From assembly GCA_018267215.1 (NCBI GenBank), contig JAFDYX010000029.1, positions 62,001 through 126,000 of the forward strand: 64,000 bases of DNA, given 5' to 3'. Within the stretch, counting starts at the first letter, position 1. Each line of letters opens with the position of its first letter. This DNA is from Bacteroidota bacterium (GTDB taxonomy: Bacteria; Bacteroidota; Bacteroidia; Cytophagales; Cyclobacteriaceae). The notes below the pieces were generated by a model, which was not told where the DNA came from, ran no database searches, and worked only from the letters and a program-made list of their open reading frames with translations. The translations under genes were made by a program, and so were the position numbers. Shown here piece by piece: positions 37,754 to 47,180 of this stretch.

Positions 37754-38509
37754 ATGGAAAAAAAAATTGTGTTGATTACCGGTGCTACATCGGGTATTGG
37801 CGAAGCCACGGCCGTGCTGCTTGCTCAAAATAATTACCGGCTGATTTTGTGTGGCCGTAGAAAAGATAGGCTCGATAAACTGGCAGCAAAGTTAAGCGCT
37901 CAAACAGAAATTAAAACCTTGTCGTTCGATGTGCGCGAGCAGCAACAGGTAATTTCATCCATCGCCTCGCTTCCGCCCGAATGGAAGAACATAGACGTAC
38001 TGATCAATAATGCCGGCAATGCCCACGGGTTGTCTCCTATACAAGATGGTAATACCGCGGATTGGGATGCGATGATTGACATCAATGTAAAAGGGCTTTT
38101 GTATGTGTCGAAGGAAATTATGCCGGCCATGATCCAACGCAAGTCGGGGCATATCATCAACATCGGATCTATAGCGGGGAAAGAAGTCTATGCCAATGGC
38201 AATGTGTATTGTGCCAGCAAGTTTGCGGTGGATGCCATCACACAAGGTATGCGCATAGACCTCAACCCACACGGCATCAAAGTAACAGGCATCCATCCGG
38301 GATTGGTAGAAACAGAATTTTCGTTAGTACGTTTTAAAGGCGATGCAGACCGCGCTAACAATGTATACAAGGGAATGGTACCTCTGAAAGGAGAGGATGT
38401 AGCCGATCTGATTTTGTTTTCTATCACACGGCCTGCCCACGTGGCACTGGGCGACATAACTATTTTTCCTACTGCCCAGGCGAGCGCTACCACGGTGAAG
38501 CGCACCTGA
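37754..38509 (+). CDS. Short-chain dehydrogenase/reductase
   Basis: 251 residues, classical SDR. TGATSGIG (9-16) binds the cofactor, NNAG lies at 85-88, and the catalytic triad is S139, Y152 and K156 (YCASK). The basic residues after strand 2 (CGRRKDR) suggest NADP(H). The closest family pattern is YdfG-like 3-hydroxy acid dehydrogenase (serine/3-hydroxyisobutyrate type), but the substrate is a guess. ATG 37754 is preferred to GTG 37751. The convergent dnaE ends 2 bp away. Confidence 0.9.
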   Translation: MEKKIVLITGATSGIGEATAVLLAQNNYRLILCGRRKDRLDKLAAKLSAQTEIKTLSFDVREQQQVISSIASLPPEWKNIDVLINNAGNAHGLSPIQDGNTADWDAMIDINVKGLLYVSKEIMPAMIQRKSGHIINIGSIAGKEVYANGNVYCASKFAVDAITQGMRIDLNPHGIKVTGIHPGLVETEFSLVRFKGDADRANNVYKGMVPLKGEDVADLILFSITRPAHVALGDITIFPTAQASATTVKRT

Positions 38510-38511
38510 TT

Positions 38512-41500
38512 TTATGCTACCACATCCAGCGAAACATCTTTCATCTTTCGGAATTTCACGACTGCCTCGTTTACGGCTTTGATCCTGAATTTTCGCGAGA
38601 GCATCTCCAAGTTGATTTTTTCATCTTCATCCTGGATTTTAACGTAAAGAGGACAACTGCCCGAATATTCGTTGCACAGCTTTTCTACTTCGGCAATGAA
38701 TGCCTGATTGATGGTGGCCGTAGTTACTTTTAGCTGTAAGCCTTTAGCGCGTTTGGTGCCGATCTCGTTGAGCAGATCCATGCTGCGGATTTTAAATTCC
38801 ATCGCCATATCGCCCCGTGTTTTGCGCACGATATTTCCTTCGATAAACAAAAAGATGCCCGGCATCAGAAAAGATTTATACTTCAGGTAGTCTTCGCTCC
38901 ATAAAGTAAATTCATATTTACCGCTATAATCCTCGAGCGATAATTTGCCAAAAGGCTTTCCGGTCTTGGTAAGCCGATGTTCTACAGAAGAAACAATGCC
39001 GCCCATCTTACAATCTTTCCCTTCTTTGGTGTCCAAGTCGTTCAACTCGATAACAGGTGTATTGGTGAACGTGTCCAACTCAAACTTAAAGTTGTCGAGC
39101 GGATGGCCGGAGATGTAAACACCTACCACCTCTTTTTCGAAATGAAGTTTTTCTATTTCTGTAAATGGTTCGATGGATTCTATTTTAGGAAGGGGCAGTG
39201 CCGTGCCCGTGCTTGCGCCAAATAAACTTGCCTGCGCACTTTGGCTTTCTTGCTGCTGCTTGGCTGCGTAACGTATCACCTTCTCTGTTAAGGAAGTATC
39301 GCCTTCTTTGCCGGCTATGTATTGCCTGCGGTGGTACTGGGTGAAGCAATCAAATGCTCCGGACAAAGCCAGGCACTCAAACGTTTTTTTGTTTACCGAC
39401 CGCTGGCTGAGGCGTTTGGCGAAATCAAAAATATCGGTGTAGGCACCGTGTGCATCGCGCTCCTGGATGATGGCCTCTACGGCCGCTTCGCCTGCGCCTT
39501 TGATGGCGCCCATCCCAAAGCGGATTTCTCCTTTGTCGTTTACTTCAAAATATGTTCCCGATTCGTTGATATGCGGGCCGAGTACTTCTATATTTTGTTT
39601 GCGACATTCGTCTATGAAATAGGTAACATTATCTAAGTTGCTTTGCGAGTGGGTGAGCACTGCGGCCATGTACTCTGCCGTGTAGTTGGCTTTCAGATAA
39701 GCAGTTTGGTAGGCTACCAGCGAGTAGCAGGTAGAGTGCGATTTATTAAATGCATATTGAGCAAACGCCTCCCAGTCTTTCCATACTTTTTCGGCAATGC
39801 GTTCATCGTGGTTATTTTTTTTGCACCCTTCGATGAACTTATCTTTCATCTTGTTGAGCACTTCAATTTGTTTTTTGCCCATTGCTTTGCGCAGCACATC
39901 GGCATCGCCTTTGCTGAAATCTGCCAACTTCTGCGACAGCAACATCACTTGCTCCTGATAGACGGTAATGCCATACGTGCCTTTCAGATATTCTTCCATT
40001 TCAGGTAAGTCGTATTTGATTGGCTCGCGTCCATTTTTGCGGGCTATGAAGTTGGGGATATACTCCATCGGGCCAGGTCTGTACAAGGCATTCATCGCAA
40101 TCAGGTCTTCAAACTTATCGGGCTTGAGTGCCTTCAGGTAGGCAATCATACCATCACTTTCAAATTGAAATGTACCGGTGGTCTCTCCTCGTTGATAGAG
40201 TTGATAAGTTTTAAGATCATCGAGTGGAATGCTATCAATGTCAATAGTTATACCTCTTCTTTTTTTGATATTTTTTAAAGCCGTAGCAATGATGGTGAGG
40301 GTGGTGAGACCCAGAAAATCCATTTTCAATAAGCCGGCACTTTCTACCACGCTGTTATCGAACTGGGTAACGAGCATGTCGGAGTCTTTGGCTTTGGCCA
40401 CGGGCACAAAATTGGTGAGCGCATCGGGTGTGATGATCACCCCGCAGGCATGGGTGCCGGTGTTTCGCAGCGAGCCCTCCAGCACGATGGCCTGCTTCAA
40501 AACTTCGGCACGCTTGTCGGTACCTTTTTTAATGTCGCTCAGTTCGCGCACTTCTTCAAAGGCTTTTTCCAATGTAGTACCGGGGCGTTCGGGCACCATC
40601 TTGGCAATCATGTTAGCATCGGCCAGTGGCAGCTCCATCACGCGGGCGCAGTCGCGGATGGATGACTTGGCCGCCATCGTGCCATAGGTGATGATCTGCG
40701 CCACTTGGCTATGGCCGTATTTTTCAATTACATATTTCAATACTTTGTCGCGGCCTTCATCATCAAAGTCAATATCAATATCGGGAAGCGACACACGGTC
40801 GGGGTTGAGGAAACGCTCGAACAGCAAATCGTAAGCTATCGGGTCAACATTGGTAATGCCGATACAAAAAGCTACAGCCGAGCCGGCAGCCGAGCCACGG
40901 CCAGGCCCTACACTGACGCCCAGTTCGCGTGCCTTAGAGGTAAAGTCTTGCACAATCAGGAAATAACCCGGGTAGCCGGTTTTGCGGATGATTTCCAGTT
41001 CGAAATCCAGCCTGTCTTTTATTTCGGCAGTAACGGAAGGATACCTTCGTTTAGCTCCTTCATAGGTAAGGTGTTTCAGGTATTCATCTTCCGAAGAAAA
41101 ATCTTTGGGTATATCGAACTTGGGCAATAGCACATTTCGCTTGAGTTCAAATTTTTCCACTTTACTGACAATTTCCTCAATGGTGTCGAGTGCCTGAGGC
41201 AAATCATGAAACAGATGTTTCATTTCCTCTTGCGACTTCAAATAGAACTGGTCGTTGGGCAGGCCATAACGTTTGCCGCGCCCTTCGCCAATGGGTGTGG
41301 ATTGAAATTCTCCTTCTTTGATGCAAAGCAACACATCGTGCGCGTTGGCTTCTTCTTTTTCGAGGTAGTAACATTCGTTGGCAGCGAAATATTTTACGCT
41401 ATACTTTCGGGAGAATTTCAACAGTGTTTCATTTACCCGTTCTTCCTCGCGAGTGCCATGGCGGTTGATCTCTGCATAAAAATCTTCTCCAAATATCTTG

Positions 41501-42702
41501 TGCCACCACGCAAATGCTTCTTCGGCTTGCCGTTCGCCTACGTGTAAAATCAAATAAGGTATTTCGCTGGCTAACCCACCGGTGGTGGCCATCACACCTT
41601 CTTTATATTGCACCACCAACTCTTTGTCTATACGCGGATAAAGTCCGTACAAACCTTCCAGATATGCAATGGAACTTAGCTTGGCCAGATTTTGATATCC
41701 CGTTTTATTTTTGGCCAGCAACACCTGGTTGTACCGTTTGTCAGGATCGTCTTTGGTAAACTTCAGTTTTTTACGATCGGTGCTGATATAAAATTCGCAT
41801 CCTACAACAGGCTTGATGTTATGGGCCAATGCTTTGCTCACAAATTCAAAGGCACCATACATATTGCCCAAATCGGTTAGCGCGATGGCAGGCATGTTAT
41901 ATTCCTTCGCCTTTAAAATTAATTTTTCTACATCCGGTGTAGCCTGTAAAACTGAATACTGCGAGTGCACGTGCAGGTGGCAGTATAACCGGTTGGTTAA
42001 TGATCCTACTTCGGAAGTATTGTCATAATTAATTTTAACGCCTTCTTCGCGCTTGGTAGAATTTCCCTGTTGCAGGATCGGCTCCTCATATTCAATTTCC
42101 TCCGGAGGAGTAGCATCAAACGGACGGATCACTTTGTGTTCGATCAGTCCGAAAAACGATCGAGCAGTAGCGGCTACATCATAACTGGCATCGTGGGCAT
42201 CTTGAAATTTTTTGCCAAATAATTTTTCGTGCAACTCGGTAAGCCGGGGTATCTTCAGCCTTCCGCCCAGACCACCTGTTAACTGACAGAACTCGACAGA
42301 AACTAAACCGGTATCTATTTTTTGCAATGAAAGAAAATGATCGGTCGGCAGAGCAGTTCGCAAAAATTCTGCTCCGATAATATTAATGTCGAATTCAATA
42401 TTGTGGCCGACTAAAACCTGTGTGCGGGCGAGGTCGCCTTGCAGGAAGGAAAGTACTTTTTTTAAGTCATGCCCTTCTTCCAATGCCCGTCTGGTAGAGA
42501 TGCCATGTATTTGTTCGGCCTTGAAGGGGATATCAAAGCCATCGGGTTTAATGAGGTAATTGTGTTGAGATAGCAACTTGCCGTTAGCATCATGCAGTTG
42601 CCAGGCAAGCTGTACCAGCCGCGGCCAGTTTTCAAAGTCTGTCAGGGGCGCAGTTTTGTTGTGCGGAATACCGGTGGTTTCCGTGTCGAAAATTAAATAC
42701 AT
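38512..42702 (-). CDS. dnaE: DNA polymerase III alpha subunit with fused N-terminal proofreading exonuclease
   Basis: The replicative polymerase, 1396 residues. Residues 1-190 are a DnaQ-like DEDDh 3'-5' exonuclease: D6/E8 (FDTETTG), D105 (HNIEFD), H170 and D175 (AHDASYD). A ~45-residue linker follows, then the PHP domain (LHVHSQYSVLQATPDVEKL from about 243). The palm carries PDIDIDFDDE (about 639-648), VGPGRGSAAGS precedes it, and the fingers include YRPGPMEYIPNFI. After it come the helix-hairpin-helix part and an OB fold (about 1240-1300). Fusion of DnaQ to DnaE means proofreading is in cis. It is transcribed alone. Confidence 0.96.
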   Translation of the reverse strand: MYLIFDTETTGIPHNKTAPLTDFENWPRLVQLAWQLHDANGKLLSQHNYLIKPDGFDIPFKAEQIHGISTRRALEEGHDLKKVLSFLQGDLARTQVLVGHNIEFDINIIGAEFLRTALPTDHFLSLQKIDTGLVSVEFCQLTGGLGGRLKIPRLTELHEKLFGKKFQDAHDASYDVAATARSFFGLIEHKVIRPFDATPPEEIEYEEPILQQGNSTKREEGVKINYDNTSEVGSLTNRLYCHLHVHSQYSVLQATPDVEKLILKAKEYNMPAIALTDLGNMYGAFEFVSKALAHNIKPVVGCEFYISTDRKKLKFTKDDPDKRYNQVLLAKNKTGYQNLAKLSSIAYLEGLYGLYPRIDKELVVQYKEGVMATTGGLASEIPYLILHVGERQAEEAFAWWHKIFGEDFYAEINRHGTREEERVNETLLKFSRKYSVKYFAANECYYLEKEEANAHDVLLCIKEGEFQSTPIGEGRGKRYGLPNDQFYLKSQEEMKHLFHDLPQALDTIEEIVSKVEKFELKRNVLLPKFDIPKDFSSEDEYLKHLTYEGAKRRYPSVTAEIKDRLDFELEIIRKTGYPGYFLIVQDFTSKARELGVSVGPGRGSAAGSAVAFCIGITNVDPIAYDLLFERFLNPDRVSLPDIDIDFDDEGRDKVLKYVIEKYGHSQVAQIITYGTMAAKSSIRDCARVMELPLADANMIAKMVPERPGTTLEKAFEEVRELSDIKKGTDKRAEVLKQAIVLEGSLRNTGTHACGVIITPDALTNFVPVAKAKDSDMLVTQFDNSVVESAGLLKMDFLGLTTLTIIATALKNIKKRRGITIDIDSIPLDDLKTYQLYQRGETTGTFQFESDGMIAYLKALKPDKFEDLIAMNALYRPGPMEYIPNFIARKNGREPIKYDLPEMEEYLKGTYGITVYQEQVMLLSQKLADFSKGDADVLRKAMGKKQIEVLNKMKDKFIEGCKKNNHDERIAEKVWKDWEAFAQYAFNKSHSTCYSLVAYQTAYLKANYTAEYMAAVLTHSQSNLDNVTYFIDECRKQNIEVLGPHINESGTYFEVNDKGEIRFGMGAIKGAGEAAVEAIIQERDAHGAYTDIFDFAKRLSQRSVNKKTFECLALSGAFDCFTQYHRRQYIAGKEGDTSLTEKVIRYAAKQQQESQSAQASLFGASTGTALPLPKIESIEPFTEIEKLHFEKEVVGVYISGHPLDNFKFELDTFTNTPVIELNDLDTKEGKDCKMGGIVSSVEHRLTKTGKPFGKLSLEDYSGKYEFTLWSEDYLKYKSFLMPGIFLFIEGNIVRKTRGDMAMEFKIRSMDLLNEIGTKRAKGLQLKVTTATINQAFIAEVEKLCNEYSGSCPLYVKIQDEDEKINLEMLSRKFRIKAVNEAVVKFRKMKDVSLDVVA

Positions 42703-42895
42703 GACGTCAAAGTGGTTGTATCGGTAAAATTAAACAAGTCGAATCAAAGGCAGTATTCCCATTTTTGGAAAAAAAGTCTTGTTTCGGAATAGTATATCTA
42801 CCCATCAAAATATAAATAACTGATAATCAACTGTATGAACTATAGGCATCGTATTAGTGATAGATGGCGTACACACATGAAATATTTATTTTTTT

Positions 42896-43003
42896 ATGAA
42901 ACCCATGTTCACAAAGATTCTGAACTTTATCAGACGAGAATGGTTTTTGCTGATAATGTTGGCCACGATTGCCTTAATCGTAGCACTCTTTGAATTATTC
43001 TGA
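42896..43003 (+). CDS. Predicted 35-residue single-pass membrane peptide
   Basis: A short frame reading MKPMFTKILNFIRREWFLLI..LFELF: a basic N terminus followed by one hydrophobic helix (about residues 16-34) that ends the protein. The positive-inside pattern is convincing for a small inner-membrane protein, but no homology can be claimed. It sits alone in the 458-bp gap between dnaE and sdhC; apart from this frame and the sdh promoter I see nothing else in that gap. Confidence 0.45.
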   Translation: MKPMFTKILNFIRREWFLLIMLATIALIVALFELF

Positions 43004-43106
43004 GAACAATTTTTTCAACACATTCTACAAACCTCAAAATTTTCTGATAGCGTGTAGGAGCTAAGATTCTTAATATCCTTTTTAAGTTAAAACATTTTAC
43101 GGCTTC

Positions 43107-43138
43107 TTTGGTTCGTAAAACTTTGACGAGTATTTTTG
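43107..43138 (+). promoter_or_regulatory. Promoter of sdhCAB
   Basis: TTTG (43107-43110), 20 bp, TATTTTTG (43131-43138): a full match to the Bacteroidota -33/-7 promoter. Transcription should start near 43145, about 16 bases before the sdhC ATG. The -7 box lies in the left arm of a perfect palindrome. Confidence 0.7.
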
Positions 43139-43156
43139 ATGCGCATCAAAAATACT
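43129..43156 (+). promoter_or_regulatory. Perfect 28-bp palindrome over the sdhCAB -7 box (putative operator)
   Basis: AGTATTTTTGATGC followed at once by its exact reverse complement; all 14 pairs match, with no spacer. It covers the -7 box and the expected start site and ends 4 bp before the sdhC ATG. Such symmetry is typical of binding sites for dimeric regulators. A hairpin without loop is unlikely as a terminator, since no T run follows. Confidence 0.6.
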
Positions 43157-43160
43157 TTAC

Positions 43161-43838
43161 ATGAAATGGCTTATTGAATTTTTCACCAGCACATTGGGGC
43201 GAAAACTACTCATGGCACTAACGGGGTTGTTTCTCATCCTTTTCTTGGCCGTACACCTGGCGGGCAACCTGCAGTTGCTGAAGCATGACGAAGGCAGGGC
43301 ATTTAATGTCTATGCCGAATTTATGAGCACCAATCCGGTGATTCAGTTGATCTCGAAAGGGAACTTCTTTTTTATCCTGCTTCATGCAGGGGTTTCGCTT
43401 GGGCTTACCATCCACAACAGAAAAGCTCGAGGCCTGCAAGGCTATGCTGTAAGCGGCAAGTCTTCTATCTGGTCATCGCGCAACATGGGCATATTGGGTA
43501 CAGTCATTTTAGTTTTCATCGTCATCCATTTAAAAGATTTTTGGGCACAGATGCATTGGGGTGGTATACCCACTGTCAGCTACGATGGAAAAGAATATCG
43601 CGACCTGAGCGCGTTGGTGGCAGTGTGGTTTGACAAAGGATGGTATGTAGCACTTTATTGTTTCTGCATGACGGCCATCGGCTTTCACCTTTGGCATGGG
43701 TTTATCAGTGCTTTTCAAACGCTGGGGCTTAATCATCCAAAGTATAATCCATTGATTCATTTTGTGGGCAAAGCATTTGCCATTGTGGTGCCTGCACTTT
43801 TTGCGTGGATTCCGTTAGCCATGTATTTTAAAATTTGA
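43161..43838 (+). CDS. sdhC: Succinate dehydrogenase/fumarate reductase cytochrome b subunit
   Basis: 225 residues with five membrane helices, the single-anchor cytochrome b type (type B) of menaquinone-using organisms. TSTLGRKLLMALTGLFLILFL and the conserved histidines in VHLAGN, LLHAGVS, VIHLKDFW and GFHLWHGF are likely ligands of two hemes b. It anchors SdhA and SdhB and passes electrons to menaquinone. First gene of sdhCAB; SdhD is absent, as expected for this type. Confidence 0.94.
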   Translation: MKWLIEFFTSTLGRKLLMALTGLFLILFLAVHLAGNLQLLKHDEGRAFNVYAEFMSTNPVIQLISKGNFFFILLHAGVSLGLTIHNRKARGLQGYAVSGKSSIWSSRNMGILGTVILVFIVIHLKDFWAQMHWGGIPTVSYDGKEYRDLSALVAVWFDKGWYVALYCFCMTAIGFHLWHGFISAFQTLGLNHPKYNPLIHFVGKAFAIVVPALFAWIPLAMYFKI

Positions 43839-43849
43839 TCTAAAAAACT

Positions 43850-45775
43850 ATGAAGCTCGAATCGAAAACACCGGAAGGGCCGTTGGCCGAAAAGTGGACG
43901 AAACATAAATTCAATTTGAAGTTGGTGAATCCCGCCAACAAGAGAAAGTATGAGGTGATTGTGGTGGGCACCGGCTTAGCCGGAGCATCGGCAGCGGCAT
44001 CGCTGGCCGAACTGGGTTACAACGTCAAGTCATTTTGCTTTCAGGATAGTCCTCGCAGGGCACACAGCATTGCCGCCCAAGGCGGCATCAACGCTGCCAA
44101 GAATTATCAAAATGACGGAGACAGTGTTTACCGCTTGTTTTACGATACTGTAAAAGGCGGAGACTACCGCTCGCGCGAAGCAAACGTTTACCGTCTGGCC
44201 GAGGTGAGCGTCAATATTATAGACCAATGTGTGGCACAGGGCGTTCCTTTCGCACGCGAATATGGCGGCTTGTTGGCTAACCGTTCGTTTGGCGGGGCGC
44301 AGGTTTCCAGAACATTTTATGCGCGCGGCCAAACCGGCCAGCAACTGTTGCTCGGTGCATACAGCGCATTGAACCGCCAGATTGCTAACGGCAAAGTAAA
44401 GGTTTATAACCGCACGGAAATGCTTGACTTAGTTGTGGTTGACGGCAAGGCGCGCGGCATTGTTACCCGCGATTTGGTAACCGGCAAAATTGAAGCACAC
44501 AGCGCCCATGCCGTGCTGCTTTGTACGGGCGGATATGGAAACGTATTTTATCTTTCTACCAATGCCAAAGGCTCGAACGTAACAGCCGCTTGGCGTGCCC
44601 ACAAAAAAGGAGCGCTGTTCGGCAATCCTTGCTTCACACAAATCCACCCTACGTGCATTCCGGTGTCGGGCGATCACCAATCGAAGTTGACATTGATGTC
44701 AGAGTCGCTGAGAAATGACGGCCGTGTGTGGGTGCCTAAAATTGCCCACAAAGGACTGAAAGCGAAAGAAGCGGCTTCCATCCCGGAAGCTGACCGCGAT
44801 TATTTTTTGGAAAGAAAATATCCTTCGTTCGGCAATCTGGTTCCACGCGATGTGGCCTCCCGCAATGGCAAGATGGTGTGCGATGAAGGCAGGGGCGTGG
44901 GGGCGACAGGCCTCGCAGTATTTTTGGATTTTGCCGATGCCATCAAACGCGATGGCCACGATGTTATCTCGGCCAAGTACGGCAACTTGTTTGATATGTA
45001 TAAGCAGATCACAGGCGATGACCCTTATAAAATGCCTATGATGATTTTCCCGGCCGTGCATTATACCATGGGCGGGCTGTGGGTAGATTATAATTTGATG
45101 ACTAACGTGCCCGGATTATATGCTTTAGGCGAAGCCAACTTTTCTGACCATGGTGCAAACCGGTTGGGCGCCAGCGCTTTGATGCAGGGGTTGGCCGATG
45201 GCTATTTTGTTATCCCCTACACCGTGGGCGATTACTTAGCCCACATCGGCTGGAATGATAAAGTAAGCACCGATCATCCGGCCTTCAAAGAAGCGATAGA
45301 AGCGGTGAACAGCCGTACACAAAAACTACTATCCATTAAAGGAAAGAAAACGGTAGATGAACTTCACCGCGAGTTGGGGCTAACGATGTGGGAGTATTGC
45401 GGTATGTCGCGCAATGCGGAGGGACTGAAAACAGCCAAAAAGAAAATTCAGGAAATAAAAAATGAATTTTGGCAAAATGTAAATGTGCTAGGAGGCGCCA
45501 ACGAATTAAATTCAGAATTAGAGAAAGCTGGTCGCGTGGCCGACTTTATTGAGCTGGGCGAACTGATGGTAGAAGATGCGCTGATGAGATCAGAATCCTG
45601 CGGTGGTCACTTCCGCGAGGAATCGCAAACCCCGGAAGGCGAGGCACTGCGCAAAGACGATGACTTTGCTTTTGTTTCTGCCTGGGAATACAAAGGTGAA
45701 GGGCAAGCCGAAGAGATGCACAAAGAAGAACTGAAATTTGAATATGTGAAGTTGACCCAACGGAGCTATAAATAA
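43850..45775 (+). CDS. sdhA: Succinate dehydrogenase flavoprotein subunit
   Basis: 641 residues, oxidises succinate to fumarate. GTGLAG (40-45) is the FAD-binding loop, H72 in [14 protein letters not shown] is the residue that binds FAD covalently, and IHPTCIP and [17 protein letters not shown] mark the active site. It begins 11 bp after sdhC and is followed by sdhB after 31 bp. Confidence 0.97.
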   Translation: MKLESKTPEGPLAEKWTKHKFNLKLVNPANKRKYEVIVVGTGLAGASAAASLAELGYNVKSFCFQDSPRRAHSIAAQGGINAAKNYQNDGDSVYRLFYDTVKGGDYRSREANVYRLAEVSVNIIDQCVAQGVPFAREYGGLLANRSFGGAQVSRTFYARGQTGQQLLLGAYSALNRQIANGKVKVYNRTEMLDLVVVDGKARGIVTRDLVTGKIEAHSAHAVLLCTGGYGNVFYLSTNAKGSNVTAAWRAHKKGALFGNPCFTQIHPTCIPVSGDHQSKLTLMSESLRNDGRVWVPKIAHKGLKAKEAASIPEADRDYFLERKYPSFGNLVPRDVASRNGKMVCDEGRGVGATGLAVFLDFADAIKRDGHDVISAKYGNLFDMYKQITGDDPYKMPMMIFPAVHYTMGGLWVDYNLMTNVPGLYALGEANFSDHGANRLGASALMQGLADGYFVIPYTVGDYLAHIGWNDKVSTDHPAFKEAIEAVNSRTQKLLSIKGKKTVDELHRELGLTMWEYCGMSRNAEGLKTAKKKIQEIKNEFWQNVNVLGGANELNSELEKAGRVADFIELGELMVEDALMRSESCGGHFREESQTPEGEALRKDDDFAFVSAWEYKGEGQAEEMHKEELKFEYVKLTQRSYK

Positions 45776-45806
45776 ATTTTAAAACCGCTCGTAAATTCTA
45801 AATAAG

Positions 45807-46574
45807 ATGAAGATCACATTGAAGGTTTGGAGACAAAAAAGCAAAGACACAAAAGGCGAGTTTAAAACTTACCAGCACGATCACGTTTCGTCCGACATGT
45901 CGTTTCTTGAAATGATGGACGTGCTCAATACCGAATTGATTAAGAAAGGGGAGGATCCCATCCACTTCGACCACGATTGCCGCGAAGGGATATGCGGCAT
46001 GTGCAGCATGTACATCAACGGCCAGCCGCACGGCCCGCTGCAAACCACCACCTGCCAACTGCACATGCGCTCGTTTAAAGATGGGGAAACAATTACCGTA
46101 GAACCTTGGCGTGCTCAGGCTTTCCCCGTTATCAGGGATTTAGTGGTAGATCGCACCGCGTTTGACCGCATCCAGCAGGTAGGAGGATATATCAGTGTAA
46201 ACACCGGTGGCGTGCCCGATGCCAATTCGATACCCATTGCCAAGAAAATAGCAGACGAAGCTTTTGATGCGGCCGCCTGCATAGGATGCGGAGCCTGCGT
46301 GGCCGCCTGCAAAAACGCCTCTGCCATGCTTTTTGTAAGCGCTAAAGTTTCGCAGTTTGCCCTGCTGCCGCAAGGCCATGCCGAGCGCAAAGAGCGGGTA
46401 GAAAAAATGGTAAACCAAATGGATGCCGAAGGCTTTGGCTCGTGCACCAACACCAGCGCCTGCGAGGCCGAGTGCCCCAAAGGTATTTCGGTAGCCAACA
46501 TCGCCCGCATGAACCGCGAATACTTTTCTGCTATGATCAGCAGCTATGAAGTGAAAGTGGGCGGGGGCGAGTAG
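45807..46574 (+). CDS. sdhB: Succinate dehydrogenase iron-sulfur subunit
   Basis: 255 residues carrying electrons from FAD to heme. C58, C63, C66 and C83 hold the [2Fe-2S] cluster; C158, C161, C164 (CIGCGAC) with C223 hold [4Fe-4S]; C168, C213 and C219 hold [3Fe-4S]. Complete and normal in length. Its last 82 coding bases plus one base are repeated exactly 329 bp downstream. Confidence 0.97.
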   Translation: MKITLKVWRQKSKDTKGEFKTYQHDHVSSDMSFLEMMDVLNTELIKKGEDPIHFDHDCREGICGMCSMYINGQPHGPLQTTTCQLHMRSFKDGETITVEPWRAQAFPVIRDLVVDRTAFDRIQQVGGYISVNTGGVPDANSIPIAKKIADEAFDAAACIGCGACVAACKNASAMLFVSAKVSQFALLPQGHAERKERVEKMVNQMDAEGFGSCTNTSACEAECPKGISVANIARMNREYFSAMISSYEVKVGGGE

Positions 46575-46655
46575 GTGAGTATTGATAAACTAACAGGCCA
46601 ATTAAGCACTATCAATTTCCTCTCATGGATTGAGGCGAGGTTTTTCGTGCCAGCA

Positions 46656-46820
46656 TTGCTGTTCTACATTTGCAATGTCGAACGAGAGATAAGGCGGATT
46701 TTATAGTCCGCGTTTAGAAAAACTACTAGACACAAGACGTACCTTGCGCCTGATTAAGACATTACAAATGCCTTTTTATTTGTCGTTCGACATGCGCTTC
46801 GCTAACATGTCGAACAGCAA
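46656..46820 (+). repeat. 165-bp structured repeat element, copy 1
   Basis: Begins TTGCTGTTC and ends GAACAGCAA, a 9-bp terminal inverted repeat. Each end is itself a hairpin (left GTTCtACAT/ATGTcGAAC, right GTTCGACATG/CATGTCGAAC), and there are inner hairpins (GCGGA/TCCGC and CAAAT/ATTTG). No coding frame. It differs from copy 2 at 5 of 165 positions. It looks like a MITE or REP/BIME-type mobile repeat. No mobilising gene is in the window. The 80 bp between sdhB and the element hold only a weak CCTC/GAGG hairpin with a T run. Confidence 0.85.
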
Positions 46821-46821
46821 G

Positions 46822-46904
46822 AGCCAACATCGCCCGCATGAACCGCGAATACTTTTCTGCTATGATCAGCAGCTATGAAGTGAAAGTGGGCGGGGGCGAG
46901 TAGG
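46822..46904 (+). pseudogene. Exact 83-bp duplicate of the 3' end of sdhB
   Basis: Identical to 46493-46575, the last 27 codons of sdhB, its stop codon and one further base. It has no start and is a fragment. It begins one base after the end of repeat copy 1 and is followed by 51 bp of spacer before copy 2; that spacer has little likeness to the 80-bp spacer after the real sdhB. Confidence 0.9.
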
Positions 46905-46955
46905 CAAAGTATTAGATCATTCATAGGCATCATAGATGGTGAAGATGTTCTGCCC

Positions 46956-47120
46956 TTGCTGTTCTACATTTGCAATGTCGAACGAGAGATAAGGCGGATT
47001 TTATAGTCCGCGTTTAGAAAAACTACTAGACACAAGACTTACTTTGCGCCTGATTAGGGCATTACAAATGCCTTTTTATTTGTTGTTCGACATGCGCTTC
47101 GCTAACATGTCGAACAGCAA
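46956..47120 (+). repeat. 165-bp structured repeat element, copy 2
   Basis: Same length, ends and hairpins as copy 1, with five substitutions (97% identity). It starts exactly 300 bp after copy 1. Both copies are followed by GA. The next gene starts 60 bp later. Confidence 0.85.
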
Positions 47121-47180
47121 GACGTGTACTACTATATGAAATTAGGAACGGGCGGCAACTGATTTTTTAAACTCTACCTT

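Noticed and set aside
46656-47120. Regularly spaced repeats 300 bp apart, as a possible CRISPR array
   Set aside because: Repeats are 165 bp with terminal inverted repeats and only two full copies; spacing and structure do not fit CRISPR, and no cas gene is present.
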